Positions 28,956 to 37,946 of a DNA stretch of 64,000 bases are shown one piece after another. The DNA lies in assembly GCF_004803795.1 (NCBI RefSeq), contig NZ_CP012543.1:2418001-2482000 (forward strand), read 5' to 3'. Source of the stretch: Campylobacter rectus (GTDB taxonomy: Bacteria > Campylobacterota > Campylobacteria > Campylobacterales > Campylobacteraceae). Under the pieces are notes generated by a model. That model saw only the letters and a program-made list of their open reading frames with translations, had not been told where the DNA came from and did not search any database. The position numbers were made by a program, and so were the translations under genes. The first letter of the stretch is position 1; each line of letters begins with the position of its first letter.

Positions 28956-29585
28956 ATGAAAAAACTCAAATTTATCTTTGCTTTTGCCGCGGCGTTTATT
29001 TTTGGCGGTTGCTACGAGACGACGCTGCTTGCACGCGTGCCGATCTCTGCACTTGTTTCGGACAAAGGCGCGGATGTGAAATCCACTCTGGTGCTAACGG
29101 ACGTAACGCCGCAGACGCACGACGAAAAAGTAGTAACGGACAACGTGCGGATTTTCGTTCCCGACGCGAAATTTAAGGACTTCCGGGCGGGGCAAAGCGC
29201 CTACGAGATGAGCGTGAGCGCCGGCAAGGGCGAAAAGGGCGGCAAAAACTCGAACGAGCGCGCTCTGCGGATCTGTTTAGACGAGCACGGAGGCATCTAT
29301 GCGAGACTTAGCAAAAACGTACTCGAGCAGTACGCGGGCACGGCGAAACAGGGCGAAGCGCCGAAGATAAAAGCGGCGATAAAATTTGAAAACGACACGA
29401 AGGATACGTACGAGATGATCTCGGGTAACGACTTTAAACCCAGCGACGAGGCACAGACGGGCGGCGTTTATACTTTGGAGTCGGGGCAGGTCACGGGAGC
29501 GCTCTGGACGGATAGCACGGCTGTGCATGAGGCGCTTTTGGGCAAGGCGGTCAAAATCGGAGCTCTAAGAAAGGCGGCAAAATGA
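28956..29585 (+). CDS. Lipoprotein of unknown function
   Basis: A 209-aa protein with a lipoprotein signal peptide (about 1-19) ending in the lipobox FGGC, followed by Tyr-Glu, so outer-membrane sorting is plausible. The remainder is soluble and beta-rich with blocks KSTLVLTDVTPQTHDEK, ALRICLDEHGG and ALLGKAVKIG. I do not recognise a domain. It overlaps proC by four bases (ATGA), so the two are translated together, though a link with proline synthesis is not evident. The ribosome site is AAAGGAAACC. Confidence 0.75.
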   Translation: MKKLKFIFAFAAAFIFGGCYETTLLARVPISALVSDKGADVKSTLVLTDVTPQTHDEKVVTDNVRIFVPDAKFKDFRAGQSAYEMSVSAGKGEKGGKNSNERALRICLDEHGGIYARLSKNVLEQYAGTAKQGEAPKIKAAIKFENDTKDTYEMISGNDFKPSDEAQTGGVYTLESGQVTGALWTDSTAVHEALLGKAVKIGALRKAAK

Positions 29586-30367
29586 AAAATCCTAAAATCG
29601 GCTTTATCGGCGGCGGAAATATGGGCGGCGCGATGATCGAAAATTTGGCGCAAAGGCTGGGCGGCGAGCAGTTGTTCGTCTATGCGAGGAGCAAAACGGC
29701 GGCTCTGCGCGGAAAGTGCGGCGTAAACGTCTGCGAGAGCGAGGCTGCGGTCGCGTCGGCGGCCGATATCACGGTGCTAGCGACCAAGCCCGCGTCGTAT
29801 GAGGGTATATTAAATTTGATAAAAGACGCAGCGCGAGGCAAGGTTGTAGTCACGCTTGCGCCGAGCTTTAGCCTGGAGCAAAGCGCGCAAATTTTAGGCA
29901 CGCAGGCTAAGATCGCCCGCGCGATGCCAAACACTCCCGCGGCAATCGCAGAGGGCGTAAGCGCGCTGTGCTTTAACGAAAATTTAAGCGCGGACGAGCG
30001 GGCGGCGGTGCGAGAGATTTTTGAAAATTTCGGCGCCGTTTATGAGCTGGAGGAGGCTAAATTTGCCGCATTTACGGGCATCGCGGGTAGCCTGCCGGCC
30101 TATGTTTTTATGTTTATCGAGGCAGCTGCGGACGCGGGAGTGCTGGAGGGGCTGCCTAGAGCGCTGGCGTACGAAGCCGTCGCGGCTAGCGTCGCAGGCT
30201 CGGCGCGACTCATGCTAAAAAGCGGCAAACACCCAGCAGCACTAAAAGACGAAATTTGCTCGCCCGGCGGCACGACGATAGAAGCGGTCAAAGCGCTGGA
30301 AAACGGCGGATTTCGCGCGGCTGCGATGGATGCGGTCGCCGCATGCGTCAAAAAGGCGCGCGGATAA
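29582..30367 (+). CDS. proC: Pyrroline-5-carboxylate reductase
   Basis: A 261-aa enzyme that makes proline from 1-pyrroline-5-carboxylate with NAD(P)H. The Rossmann motif is GFIGGGNMGGAM (7-18). Further marks are VLATKP, the family block ARAMPNTPAAIAEG, GIAGSLPAYVFMFIEA, and the C-terminal signature DEICSPGGTTIEAVKALE. It overlaps the lipoprotein gene's stop. Together with proB and proA it completes the pathway within 6.3 kb. Confidence 0.97.
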   Translation: MKNPKIGFIGGGNMGGAMIENLAQRLGGEQLFVYARSKTAALRGKCGVNVCESEAAVASAADITVLATKPASYEGILNLIKDAARGKVVVTLAPSFSLEQSAQILGTQAKIARAMPNTPAAIAEGVSALCFNENLSADERAAVREIFENFGAVYELEEAKFAAFTGIAGSLPAYVFMFIEAAADAGVLEGLPRALAYEAVAASVAGSARLMLKSGKHPAALKDEICSPGGTTIEAVKALENGGFRAAAMDAVAACVKKARG

Positions 30368-30919
30368 AAGCTCGCCTTTAGCTTTATACGGCGCAGGGTT
30401 TAAAATCAAGCTTAGATAAAATGCGTATTTTTCGAGCTTGAATTTTAAATCCGCCTTGTCTAAACCCAAGAATTTCGCCTCGTCTTTCGCTCAAATTTAT
30501 GCATCTTTCGCTTGCCGTGCGCCGCATGCCTATCGTAAATTTAAATCGTCTTAAAAAGTTATAAGCGCATCAAAATAGAAAGATACTTGACTTTACATAG
30601 CGGCTTATCTCGCGTCTTTGAATAATTTTTTGTTTCGCCTGCGCCCGCAACCGCTTCTCGTAAAGCTGCCAACGCAAAGCGCAAAGCAGAGCAGACGAAA
30701 ATTTTAAGTCTGCGGCATAGCGCTTTGCTTCGCTGCATTTGCAGCCGCAAGCAAACAACCAACCTCGAGCTAAATTTTACACGATATTTAAATCCGTTTC
30801 GCGATATTTTCGCTCAAATTTTACATTTTAAATTATCGCAGCGCTACGAGCGAGGCGCATCTATCAAGATGCCCGTTTGCTCCAAACCCGGCTACCGCGA
30901 TAAAGCGATCATACGCATA
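30368..30919. other. 552-bp gap without gene
   Basis: No gene is visible. The block at 30695-30760 (AATTTTAAGTCTGCGGCA, then TTGCTTCGCTGCATTTGC) shares words with 18508-18540 and 34855-34890, so it is another scrap of the dispersed intergenic repeats. Confidence 0.4.
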
Positions 30920-31924
30920 TTATTTTGCCTTAAATAGGCTAGATAAAACCCCGATGCTTAAAATCCCCAAAATGACCCACAAGCTAGCCTGCGCCGAGAT
31001 CTCAAATCCGTGATGAAAGATATGCGCAGAAGCGTTTAGAGCGAGCTTGGCGGCGATAAAAAACAAAAGCGCGATCACGGCTTTTTCTAAATGCGCTAAA
31101 TAGCTTTTTAGCGCTTCTAGCACGAAATAAAGCGTCCTAAGCCCCAAAATCGCAAAAATCATCGCCGAGTAGATGATGAGCGGGTCTTTGCTCACGGCGA
31201 TGACGGCCGGAACGCTATCAAAAGCAAACATAACGTCGCTAAGCTCTATAACGCAAAGGCACAAAAATAGCGGCGTAGCTATCCATTTGGCGTTTAATTT
31301 GGAGATTTGATTTTGCAGTTTCGCCTTTTCGTCTGCTGAAATTTGAGCCGAAATTTCGCTATTTCTCACGAAAAAACTGTGGCCTAAAAGGCGTGGGAAT
31401 ACCGGGAAAAATCTATAAACCGCCCTGTAAGCCAGGTGATTTGAGTAGTCCTGCATCTCCTCGCCTTCTTCGCCTTTTTTCATCATCATTACCGCGCTAT
31501 AAGCCACCGCAACGGCAAAAATAAACTCCATCCATGGCGAAATCATAAGTAAGCCGGCTCCGACGGTCACGAAAACGAGCCTAAATATAACCGCGCCTAT
31601 AATGCCAAAATACAGCACTCTGTGACGATAAATTTCAGGGATCCTAAACCACGAAAAAATCGCCGCCATAACGAATAAATTATCGATTGAGAGCGACTTT
31701 TCTAAAATATAGCCCGCGAAAAACAAACTAGCGGCCTCGCTACCCGCGGTAAAATACAAATATCCGCCAAATGCCGCCGCTACGCCGATCCAAAATATAG
31801 ACCAGAGCGCGGCTTGCTTTAGCGAGATTTTCTCGTCCTTCTTGTGCGCAAAAAAATCTATCACAAATGCCGCTACGGCGAGCGAGACGAAAACGACCGC
31901 GGTTTTAAAATCTAAAATTTCCAT
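30920..31924 (-). CDS. terC: TerC/Alx-family membrane protein
   Basis: A 334-aa integral membrane protein with about nine helices. Family motifs are GYILEKSLSIDNLFV, with an acidic pair in the membrane, RHRVLYFGIIGAVIFR, and LCVIELSDVMFAFDSVPA with the second acidic cluster. TerC proteins take part in tellurite and stress resistance; Alx-type members export manganese. It lies downstream of two TerD-family genes on the same strand, which argues for the ter role. A gap of 162 bp separates it from the small exported protein gene. Confidence 0.93.
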   Translation of the reverse strand: MEILDFKTAVVFVSLAVAAFVIDFFAHKKDEKISLKQAALWSIFWIGVAAAFGGYLYFTAGSEAASLFFAGYILEKSLSIDNLFVMAAIFSWFRIPEIYRHRVLYFGIIGAVIFRLVFVTVGAGLLMISPWMEFIFAVAVAYSAVMMMKKGEEGEEMQDYSNHLAYRAVYRFFPVFPRLLGHSFFVRNSEISAQISADEKAKLQNQISKLNAKWIATPLFLCLCVIELSDVMFAFDSVPAVIAVSKDPLIIYSAMIFAILGLRTLYFVLEALKSYLAHLEKAVIALLFFIAAKLALNASAHIFHHGFEISAQASLWVILGILSIGVLSSLFKAK

Positions 31925-32086
31925 TTTTCCTCTTTCTTTTTATTATCGCTTACGACTTGCATACTCGCCGCCGAGGTAAATTTCGGCTCCGTTTTTATCG
32001 CCGGCGGCTTTGCCGGAGAAGTCTCTTTTGGCGGTTATCTTGCGCCGCCTGACGCCTAATACGATTGCTTGCCGGCGCAATTTGCG

Positions 32087-32356
32087 TTAAACCGGCCTAT
32101 TAGCTGCGAATGCATACGGACGTTTGTTGTATAAATTTACCTCGTCGCTTGAATATCGATTCGCGAAAGTAGAATTTAACTCCCTTTCTATCGCAAACGC
32201 TTCGTCGTAAATTTTAACACATTCTCGCATCATTTCATCGCTTATTACGGGTGCATTGCCGTAAATTTTCGCCGAGGGCGGGATCTCATAACCGCCCTTC
32301 ATCTCAAATGCGCCTAAAATCGCGATCATAGCCACTGCGAAAAATAAAATTTTCAT
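32087..32356 (-). CDS. Small exported protein in the ter cluster
   Basis: An 89-aa protein with a signal peptide (about 1-16, ILFFAVAMIAILGAF) and a short polar mature part with MMRECVKIYDEAFAIEREL. I do not recognise it. Its ATG overlaps the stop of the upstream TerD-like gene by four bases, so it is co-translated with the ter genes and probably belongs to the same envelope stress response. Confidence 0.65.
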   Translation of the reverse strand: MKILFFAVAMIAILGAFEMKGGYEIPPSAKIYGNAPVISDEMMRECVKIYDEAFAIERELNSTFANRYSSDEVNLYNKRPYAFAANRPV

Positions 32357-32955
32357 AAGTACTTCACTACGGAATTTAAAATCAGCTCATCAAGCTTTCT
32401 ATCGCTCGTAGGCTCGCCGATAGCCGAAAATTTCCACTCGCCGTTTCGCTTATATAGCTTGCCCAAAATCATCGCGACTTTGTAGGCAAACGCGCTATCT
32501 CGCACGATATTATACGATGCGAAGACTTTATTTACTCGCGTGGGCGTGCCTTCGTAGAGCCTAATGCTAGCAAAAGGAATTTTATCAAAATCTATTTGAT
32601 TGTAGGAATTTAGCATGAAAAATATCTGCTCTACGTTCGCATTTAAGCGAGCGAGATCTACGCTGATTATTTCATTATCCAGCCCGTCGTCGCCCCCGAT
32701 ATCGCCCACGAGATCGTCGCCGCTGTGAAATATGCCGGGAGCCGATTTTTTACCGAAATAGACGATGTCGCAAAGCTGTTTATTAAAATCAAATATCGCG
32801 GCGCTCAAGTCTAAATCCACGGGCTTTATCTTGTCTCTAAAAAAGCCTTTTTCGGTTATAGCGCCCCAGTTCGCGCCGACGCAAAAGCTTTGCAGTCGCT
32901 CGCCGTCATCTTTAGCAAGCGAGATTTTTTGCCCTTTGATCAAATTTATCGCCAT
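32353..32955 (-). CDS. TerD-family protein (TerZ/TerX-like)
   Basis: A 200-aa cytoplasmic calcium-binding-type TerD domain. It shows MAINLIKGQKISLAK at the start, VDLDLSAAIFD, HSGDDLVGDIGGDDGLDNE with the acidic ligand loop, and a C-terminal beta strand block WKFSAIGE. The DLDLSA and GDD motifs match the family, but the central part diverges from classic TerD, nearer to TerZ/TerX. It lies 9 bp after terD. Ter proteins protect against tellurite, phage and envelope stress. Confidence 0.88.
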   Translation of the reverse strand: MAINLIKGQKISLAKDDGERLQSFCVGANWGAITEKGFFRDKIKPVDLDLSAAIFDFNKQLCDIVYFGKKSAPGIFHSGDDLVGDIGGDDGLDNEIISVDLARLNANVEQIFFMLNSYNQIDFDKIPFASIRLYEGTPTRVNKVFASYNIVRDSAFAYKVAMILGKLYKRNGEWKFSAIGEPTSDRKLDELILNSVVKYL

Positions 32956-32964
32956 GACTTGCCC

Positions 32965-33543
32965 TTATACGCTTAGCCCAAACTGCTTGCAAAATCCCGC
33001 TAGTCCTTCTTTAAAGCCGCTTCCGTTAGCCGCAAAGCGCCACTCGTTATCTTTAAAATAAATTTTACCGAACGATACGGCGGTTTCAGTCGAAAAATCC
33101 TCCTCCAAATCGTATCTGGCGATCTCTTTGCCGCTTCTTTCATCGACTATGCGCATAAACGAGTTTTTTACCATGCCGAAATTTTGCCTTCTAGCGTTTG
33201 CTTCGTGGATCGTGACGACTATGTCGATCTCTTTTACGTTCGGTGAAATTTTGCTCAAATCTATCTTGATGGCCTCATCGTCGCCCTCGCCTTCGCCCGT
33301 GCGGTTATCGCCGGTGTGAACTACCGAGCCGTCCGCGCTAGTTAGGTTGTTGTAAAAGACGAAATTTTTCTCGTTTTCTACTTTGCCCGAAGCGCCCAAC
33401 AAAAACGCACTCGCATCCAAGTCAAACTCCGCTCCCGTGTCGCTGGAGTTCGTGTCCCAGCCAAGCCCTACTAAAATTTTGCTTAATCCCGGAGCTTCTT
33501 TGCTCAAACTAACTCTGCCGCCTTTTGATAAATTTACTGCCAT
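32965..33543 (-). CDS. terD: TerD-family stress protein
   Basis: A 192-aa protein, the family's usual length, starting [20 protein letters not shown]. It carries [36 protein letters not shown] (the double calcium site) and [10 protein letters not shown] near the C-terminus. The ribosome site AAAGGAGGCC precedes the ATG. It is the first gene of the ter cluster, divergent from an XRE regulator, with a 14-bp perfect palindrome in the promoter. Confidence 0.95.
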   Translation of the reverse strand: MAVNLSKGGRVSLSKEAPGLSKILVGLGWDTNSSDTGAEFDLDASAFLLGASGKVENEKNFVFYNNLTSADGSVVHTGDNRTGEGEGDDEAIKIDLSKISPNVKEIDIVVTIHEANARRQNFGMVKNSFMRIVDERSGKEIARYDLEEDFSTETAVSFGKIYFKDNEWRFAANGSGFKEGLAGFCKQFGLSV

Positions 33544-33565
33544 TTCGGCCTCCTTTAAAATTATT

Positions 33566-33579
33566 TATCCTATAGGATA
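33566..33579. promoter_or_regulatory. Operator palindrome in the terD promoter
   Basis: TATCCTATAGGATA is a perfect 14-bp palindrome 23 bp upstream of the terD ATG. A variant of it sits just before the XRE gene at 33622-33634. The pair suggests binding by that regulator. Confidence 0.65.
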
Positions 33580-33621
33580 TAGATTTGCGGATTTTATCCA
33601 AATAAAGTTTAATTTTTACTT

Positions 33622-33634
33622 TACCTACAGGATA
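33622..33634. promoter_or_regulatory. Second operator half-palindrome, overlapping the XRE gene's ribosome site
   Basis: TACCTACAGGATA resembles the terD palindrome (shared CCTA and AGGATA). Its AGGA is also the only Shine-Dalgarno candidate for the ATG at 33640, so bound regulator could block its own expression. Confidence 0.55.
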
Positions 33635-33639
33635 AAAAA

Positions 33640-33903
33640 ATGAGTGAAAATTTAGCTTTTTTTGACGGTGACGAGATACGAAATTTTTATCTGCAAATCT
33701 CCGCCAACGTCCGCAAACTACGCGAAAGTAAAGGCATGAGCCAGCTGGATATGGCGCTAAGTATGGATATAAAGTCGGTCGCATTTTACTCAAACTGCGA
33801 GAGCTGCCGCTACGACAAGCACTTCAATCTCGAGCATATTTATAAAATTTCAAAAATTTTAGGCATCGAGGTGGGTGAAATTTTTAAATTTGAGGTTAAA
33901 TAA
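33640..33903 (+). CDS. XRE-family helix-turn-helix regulator
   Basis: An 87-aa protein that is almost entirely one HTH_3 domain. ISANVRKLRESKGMSQLDMA leads into the recognition region SMDIKSVAFYSNCE, then LEHIYKISKILGIEVGEIF. It is divergent from terD with 96 bp between starts and two similar palindromes in that gap, so control of the ter genes and itself is likely. No sensor domain is present; three cysteines (CESC region) might sense oxidants or metals, which is only a guess. Confidence 0.85.
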   Translation: MSENLAFFDGDEIRNFYLQISANVRKLRESKGMSQLDMALSMDIKSVAFYSNCESCRYDKHFNLEHIYKISKILGIEVGEIFKFEVK

Positions 33904-34186
33904 AAAAGCTTAAATTTGTCCGCTTGGGCGTTCCCGGCCTTGGTTTATGGTTTGCGAATTCGGAGTTTATTTTAATTTTAGAATTTAGCCCGTAGCTAAA
34001 TTTTTGAGCGGTCGGGGGTCTAAATTTAGCCGAGCGAAAATCAAAATTCGGCGCTGCTTTTGCGTCAAATTTACGATATTTGCAGCTCAAAAAACGGCGA
34101 GCTTAATTTGATTGACGAGATAAATTTGCTTTGCGATACCGAGGCGAAGAGAGTTCGCTCCGCCTCGAAACGCATATTTATCGCAT

Positions 34187-34621
34187 TTAAAACGGCTTAT
34201 ACACCATCATCCAAATGATGATGACCATCGCGATGGTCGGCACTTCGTTGTAAGCACGAAAGAACATACCGCTCTTGTTACAGCGTTTCTCACGCAGCTG
34301 CACCATATAGCGGCCAAGATCCAGATGAAACGCCGCGAGGATGACGACGACGGTGAGCTTGACGTGCACGTAGCCGCTGCGCAAAAGCTCAGGCATCGCT
34401 ACGATGATCAAAATGCCCGTCAAAAACGTGCCGATCAGCGCGACCCAGCCGATGTAGTGGTACATCTTATACTCCTGCACCTCGACGACGCGCACGAAGT
34501 CGGGTTTGTCCATATTCTCCGCGTGATAGACGTAGAGGCGCGGTTGATAGAACAAAAACGCCATCCACGAGATGAAACACAAGTAGTGGAAATACTTGAT
34601 GAGGTTGTAATACTCTGCCAT
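34187..34621 (-). CDS. hemJ: HemJ protoporphyrinogen IX oxidase
   Basis: A 144-aa membrane protein with four helices. It shows the family's conserved histidine in YFHYLCFISWMA, RLYVYHAEN, IGWVALIGTFLTG and VHVKLTVVVILAAFH, ending RAYNEVPTIAMVIIIWMMVYKPF in overlapping segments. It oxidises protoporphyrinogen IX in haem synthesis, needed for the cytochromes seen in the window. It stands alone; R3 lies upstream. Confidence 0.93.
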   Translation of the reverse strand: MAEYYNLIKYFHYLCFISWMAFLFYQPRLYVYHAENMDKPDFVRVVEVQEYKMYHYIGWVALIGTFLTGILIIVAMPELLRSGYVHVKLTVVVILAAFHLDLGRYMVQLREKRCNKSGMFFRAYNEVPTIAMVIIIWMMVYKPF

Positions 34622-35192
34622 TTTTTCTCCTTTTAAAATTTTTGTTTTTTACGGCTTGTCTTTTTTCTTTATACATCGTTAGAAATATCGCCGAAGCTCG
34701 GTTACGTATTATTTATACGCGCCCTCGCTCGGCTCATTTCCGCCTCGTCTAAAGAAAAAAACTTCGCCTTATCGTTTTATGTTCAAATTTGACTCACCGA
34801 GACCTGCATCTTGAAAATGCTAAAATTTAGATTCAAAATTTTTAAAACGCAACAAGCGAAAAGCTTTTTGCTTCGCTACGCTTGCAACTGCCAGCAGACC
34901 GCCTCCAAATTTCGTGCTAAGCGATAGCGAAGCCGAAATTTGGTAGGCAACTGCTTTGAGCGTTTGGGTTTTAAAAATTTCGACTCAGGGTTCTATTTTA
35001 GGCGAGTAGATTTAAATTTTTATCAAAACCCCAAAAAAGTTAAATTTGAAGCAGTTTTAAAAACCTCAACAAATTCAACCCTGCTCCCACCCCGGCAAAT
35101 TCTCCTTCCTCGCTTCAAATTCCGCCTTGTTTATCGTGTCGCTCCCATAGAGCCCAACGGCGTTTAGCCGCTATTTAAGGTCTTTTGCGAGC
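34622..35192. other. 571-bp gap holding repeat R3 and other repeat scraps
   Basis: R3 occupies 34651-34830. At 34850-34945 there is a stretch rich in inverted GCTTCGCTA-type words shared with the R1 insert. No gene is visible. Confidence 0.5.
34651..34830 (+). repeat. Dispersed repeat copy R3 (full form)
   Basis: It begins ACGGCTTGTC. The outer stem TTTTTTCTTTA (34661-34671) pairs perfectly with TAAAGAAAAAA (34750-34760). The core has GCCGAAGCTCGG and CCCTCGCTCGGC. The distal part CCGAGACCTGCATCTTGAAA (34799-34818) is shared with R4 and, in a variant form, with 58478-58512 and about 2945-2975. Confidence 0.8.
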
Positions 35193-35459
35193 TTATTTCT
35201 CATTTCCTCCTATTGTAGATTTTATAGACCCATAGCCGTAGAGCGCAGATTGTATAGCCGCCGCGCCCGCTCTTGCTTGTAAGTTGCAAAAAGTTTGAAG
35301 CAAAAAAGTGCGAGAAAAGCACCAAGCCAGGCCGTATCCGATGAAAAACAGCGCCATCATCGCAAAACCGCTTGCGAATTTGCTCGGATAAAACCCGTGC
35401 CCGCCAAACCGGCCCGTAAGCAGCCAAAGCACGTAGGCTATATAAACGTTATCGCCCAT
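35193..35459 (-). CDS. Small TM2-domain-like membrane protein
   Basis: An 88-aa frame. The first half, AYVLWLLTGRFGGHGFYPSK followed by a hydrophobic segment, resembles the TM2 domain (two helices around a GxxGxHxFYLG turn). The C-terminal part (CNLQARAGAAAIQSALYG) does not. It overlaps lspA by 11 bp, so coupled translation is possible. It may be a degraded or frameshifted TM2 gene, and no function can be given. Confidence 0.45.
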   Translation of the reverse strand: MGDNVYIAYVLWLLTGRFGGHGFYPSKFASGFAMMALFFIGYGLAWCFSRTFLLQTFCNLQARAGAAAIQSALYGYGSIKSTIGGNEK

Positions 35460-36015
35460 TTTTAGGCCCTTTTCGTCCAGCGGCGAAGCTCTGCCAGAGT
35501 ATGAGTACGACTCCGACGTCGATCATAACGTCTGCGAGGTTAAAGATCGCAAACTCAAACCACTTGTGCCAGTAGACGTAATCCACGACGCCGCCGTGAA
35601 CGAAGCGATCGAGTAAATTTGAACTACCCGCGCCCAGGATTATACCCGCTCCTAGCGCGTGCTCCTCTAAAATTTCCTTTTTTTCGATATTTTTACCGTT
35701 GCTTGAGCTCAAATTTGAGTCCGAATTTGAGCTCGAATTCGGCTTCGTTTTCGCCGCGGCCCGCGCGTCAAATTTGCGCTTAAGCCGCCAAAGCAGATAG
35801 CCGCAAACGCCCGCAATCAGCGCTAGTTGGATAAATTTGAGCCACTGCCCAAGAAACGCAAACATCGAAAACGCCACGCCTCGGTTGTATGCAAGCACGA
35901 GCGAAAAATATTCGCCCTGCCACGAAAAACCGCCCAAAAATATCTGCTTGACCGCCTGATCGAGCGCGAAAACGACGAAAAACGCCGCGAAAAAAACGCC
36001 TAAAATTTTAGCCAT
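35449..36015 (-). CDS. lspA: Lipoprotein signal peptidase II with a Ser/Asn-rich insertion
   Basis: A 188-aa aspartic protease of the inner membrane that removes signal peptides from prolipoproteins. Family motifs are [16 protein letters not shown], the first catalytic Asp in [13 protein letters not shown] and the second in [11 protein letters not shown]. Between the second helix and the catalytic part lies an unusual hydrophilic insert of about 35 residues with [15 protein letters not shown], absent from typical 155-165-aa LspA. It overlaps glmM by 8 bp. Confidence 0.93.
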   Translation of the reverse strand: MAKILGVFFAAFFVVFALDQAVKQIFLGGFSWQGEYFSLVLAYNRGVAFSMFAFLGQWLKFIQLALIAGVCGYLLWRLKRKFDARAAAKTKPNSSSNSDSNLSSSNGKNIEKKEILEEHALGAGIILGAGSSNLLDRFVHGGVVDYVYWHKWFEFAIFNLADVMIDVGVVLILWQSFAAGRKGPKNGR

Positions 36016-37351
36016 TTAGCGCTTTTACGAAAAATTTTTCGACCTCGTCCATGCGGGTTTTTAGCGCGTCGGCACACTTGCCCTCAAGCAAAAGCCTGAT
36101 GAAGTTTTCGGTGCCCGAGTAGCGAAATAGCGAGCGGATGCTCTCCTTTGCGAGGCTTGCTTCAAGCTCTTTTAGCCCTGCGATGCTTTCAAGTGGCTTT
36201 TTCTCGGTTATCTTTAAATTTAGCAAAATTTGCGGATACGGCTTTATCTCGCTTAAAATTTCGCTCGCTTTTTTGCCTTTTTTTAGCACCAGTGCTGCAA
36301 ACTGTAGCGCCGCCACGAGCCCGTCGCCCGTCTTTGCGTAGTCGCTAAAGATGATGTGTCCGCTCTGCTCGCCGCCGAAATTCGTGCCGTTTTCTTTCAT
36401 CTTTTCAAGCACGTATTTGTCGCCGACGTTTGCGCGCAGGAGCTTGATTTTGTGGGATTTTAGGTAGTCTTCGAGCGCCGCGTTGCTCATCACCGTGGCC
36501 ACGACCGCGCCGCCTTTTAGAGCTTTGTTTTCTTGTAAAAATGCGGCCATAACGCCTAGCAAACTATCGCCGTTTGCTACCTCGCCGCACTCATCGACGA
36601 CTACGAGCCTGTCGGCGTCGCCGTCAAGCGCAAAGCCTAAATCGGCCCGTAATCGCACGACCTCGGAGGCCAAATTTTGCGGATAGAGCGCGCCGCAGTT
36701 TAGGTTTATGTTGCTACCGTTTGGCTCGTCGTTTATGACGATGGTTTCAGCTCCCAGCTCGCTAAAGATAGTCGGAGCGACCCTGTACGCAGCGCCGTTT
36801 GCGACGTCTAAAACTACGCGCAGTCCGTGTAGGCTTAGGTTTTTAGGAAATGAGTTTTTGATCTGCACGATATAGCGGCCGATGACGTCGTCGATGCGCT
36901 TTGCGGCGCCGATTTCGAGCATCTGTTTTTGCGATCTCTCGATGAGCGCGTCGTCAAAATAAATCTTTTCTATCTGCGCCTCGGCCTCTTCGCCCAGTTT
37001 ATTGCCGTCGCTGCCAAAAAATTTGATGCCGTTATCGTAGTACGGGTTGTGCGAGGCGCTGATCATGATGCCCGCGTCGCAGCGCATATCCTCGGTGAGA
37101 AACGCGATCGCAGGAGTAGGCATCGGGCCGATCTGACGGACGTTGTAGCCCACGGCCGTGAGGCCCGCGACGATGGCGGTCTCGATCATATAGCCGCTTC
37201 TGCGCGTGTCTTTGCCTAGCAAAATGGTGTTCGTGTGCGACGCAAACTGCCTAAAATATATTCCCGCAGCCATAGCAAGGCGCATGGACGTGGCAGCGGA
37301 GAGTTTTTCGCCCGCTTTGCCGCGGACGCCGTCGGTACCGAATAGCTTCAT
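36008..37351 (-). CDS. glmM: Phosphoglucosamine mutase
   Basis: A 447-aa enzyme interconverting glucosamine-6-phosphate and glucosamine-1-phosphate for peptidoglycan and LPS precursors. I start at the ATG of [14 protein letters not shown] (37351), 6 nt after AAGGA; another ATG lies directly before it. The active-site phosphoserine is in [20 protein letters not shown]. The metal-binding loop is DGDADRLV, and the sugar-binding loop is GGEQSGHI. The C-terminal phosphate-binding loop is [10 protein letters not shown]. glmM-lspA coupling is usual in Campylobacter relatives. Confidence 0.97.
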   Translation of the reverse strand: MKLFGTDGVRGKAGEKLSAATSMRLAMAAGIYFRQFASHTNTILLGKDTRRSGYMIETAIVAGLTAVGYNVRQIGPMPTPAIAFLTEDMRCDAGIMISASHNPYYDNGIKFFGSDGNKLGEEAEAQIEKIYFDDALIERSQKQMLEIGAAKRIDDVIGRYIVQIKNSFPKNLSLHGLRVVLDVANGAAYRVAPTIFSELGAETIVINDEPNGSNINLNCGALYPQNLASEVVRLRADLGFALDGDADRLVVVDECGEVANGDSLLGVMAAFLQENKALKGGAVVATVMSNAALEDYLKSHKIKLLRANVGDKYVLEKMKENGTNFGGEQSGHIIFSDYAKTGDGLVAALQFAALVLKKGKKASEILSEIKPYPQILLNLKITEKKPLESIAGLKELEASLAKESIRSLFRYSGTENFIRLLLEGKCADALKTRMDEVEKFFVKALNG

Positions 37352-37668
37352 CATCTTTCCTTTTATTAGCGGTTTTGCGGCGTTGTCTCGCAAGCGCCTT
37401 TAAATGATTTTCGATTTTTCTCGCTACGGCGGACTACATGTCCGGCCTTGCTCAAAAAATTCTCAAAAACATTTAAATTCATCTCGCGATACTACCGCCT
37501 TGTTTTAAGTATAAATTTTGCCGATTTATTAAATTTCCGACCTATTCTATCAAAAAATATCCAAATTTAAGTTGTAAATTTCCTCGCTTTAAATTTTACT
37601 TAAATTAAGCGGATTTTAAAACTGATTTTTATATAATCACGGACTAAAATTATGACAAAAGGGACATT

Positions 37669-37935
37669 ATGGCAAACCATAAATCTTCTGAAAAAAGAGC
37701 CAGACAGACTATCAAAAGGACTGAAAGAAACAGATTTTACCGCACTAGGCTTAAAAATATCACTAAAGCCGTGCGCGTAGCCGTCGAGGCGGGCGATAAA
37801 GAAGCCGCGCTAAACGCGTTTAAAGTAGCAAACAAAGACTTCCACAGCTTCGTTAGCAAGGGCTTTTTAAAAAAACAAACAGCTTCTCGCCGCGTAGGAC
37901 GCCTCGCAAAACTCATAAACAAACTATCCGCTTAA
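37669..37935 (+). CDS. rpsT: 30S ribosomal protein S20
   Basis: An 88-aa basic protein starting [20 protein letters not shown], with the helical S20 pattern to [16 protein letters not shown]. It binds 16S rRNA. prfA follows 11 bp downstream, the standard Campylobacter rpsT-prfA pair. The 275 bp upstream, up to glmM, hold AT-rich promoter DNA and, at 37428-37492, a 65-bp block related to 18522-18592. Confidence 0.97.
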   Translation: MANHKSSEKRARQTIKRTERNRFYRTRLKNITKAVRVAVEAGDKEAALNAFKVANKDFHSFVSKGFLKKQTASRRVGRLAKLINKLSA

Positions 37936-37946
37936 TCTAAATTTTA

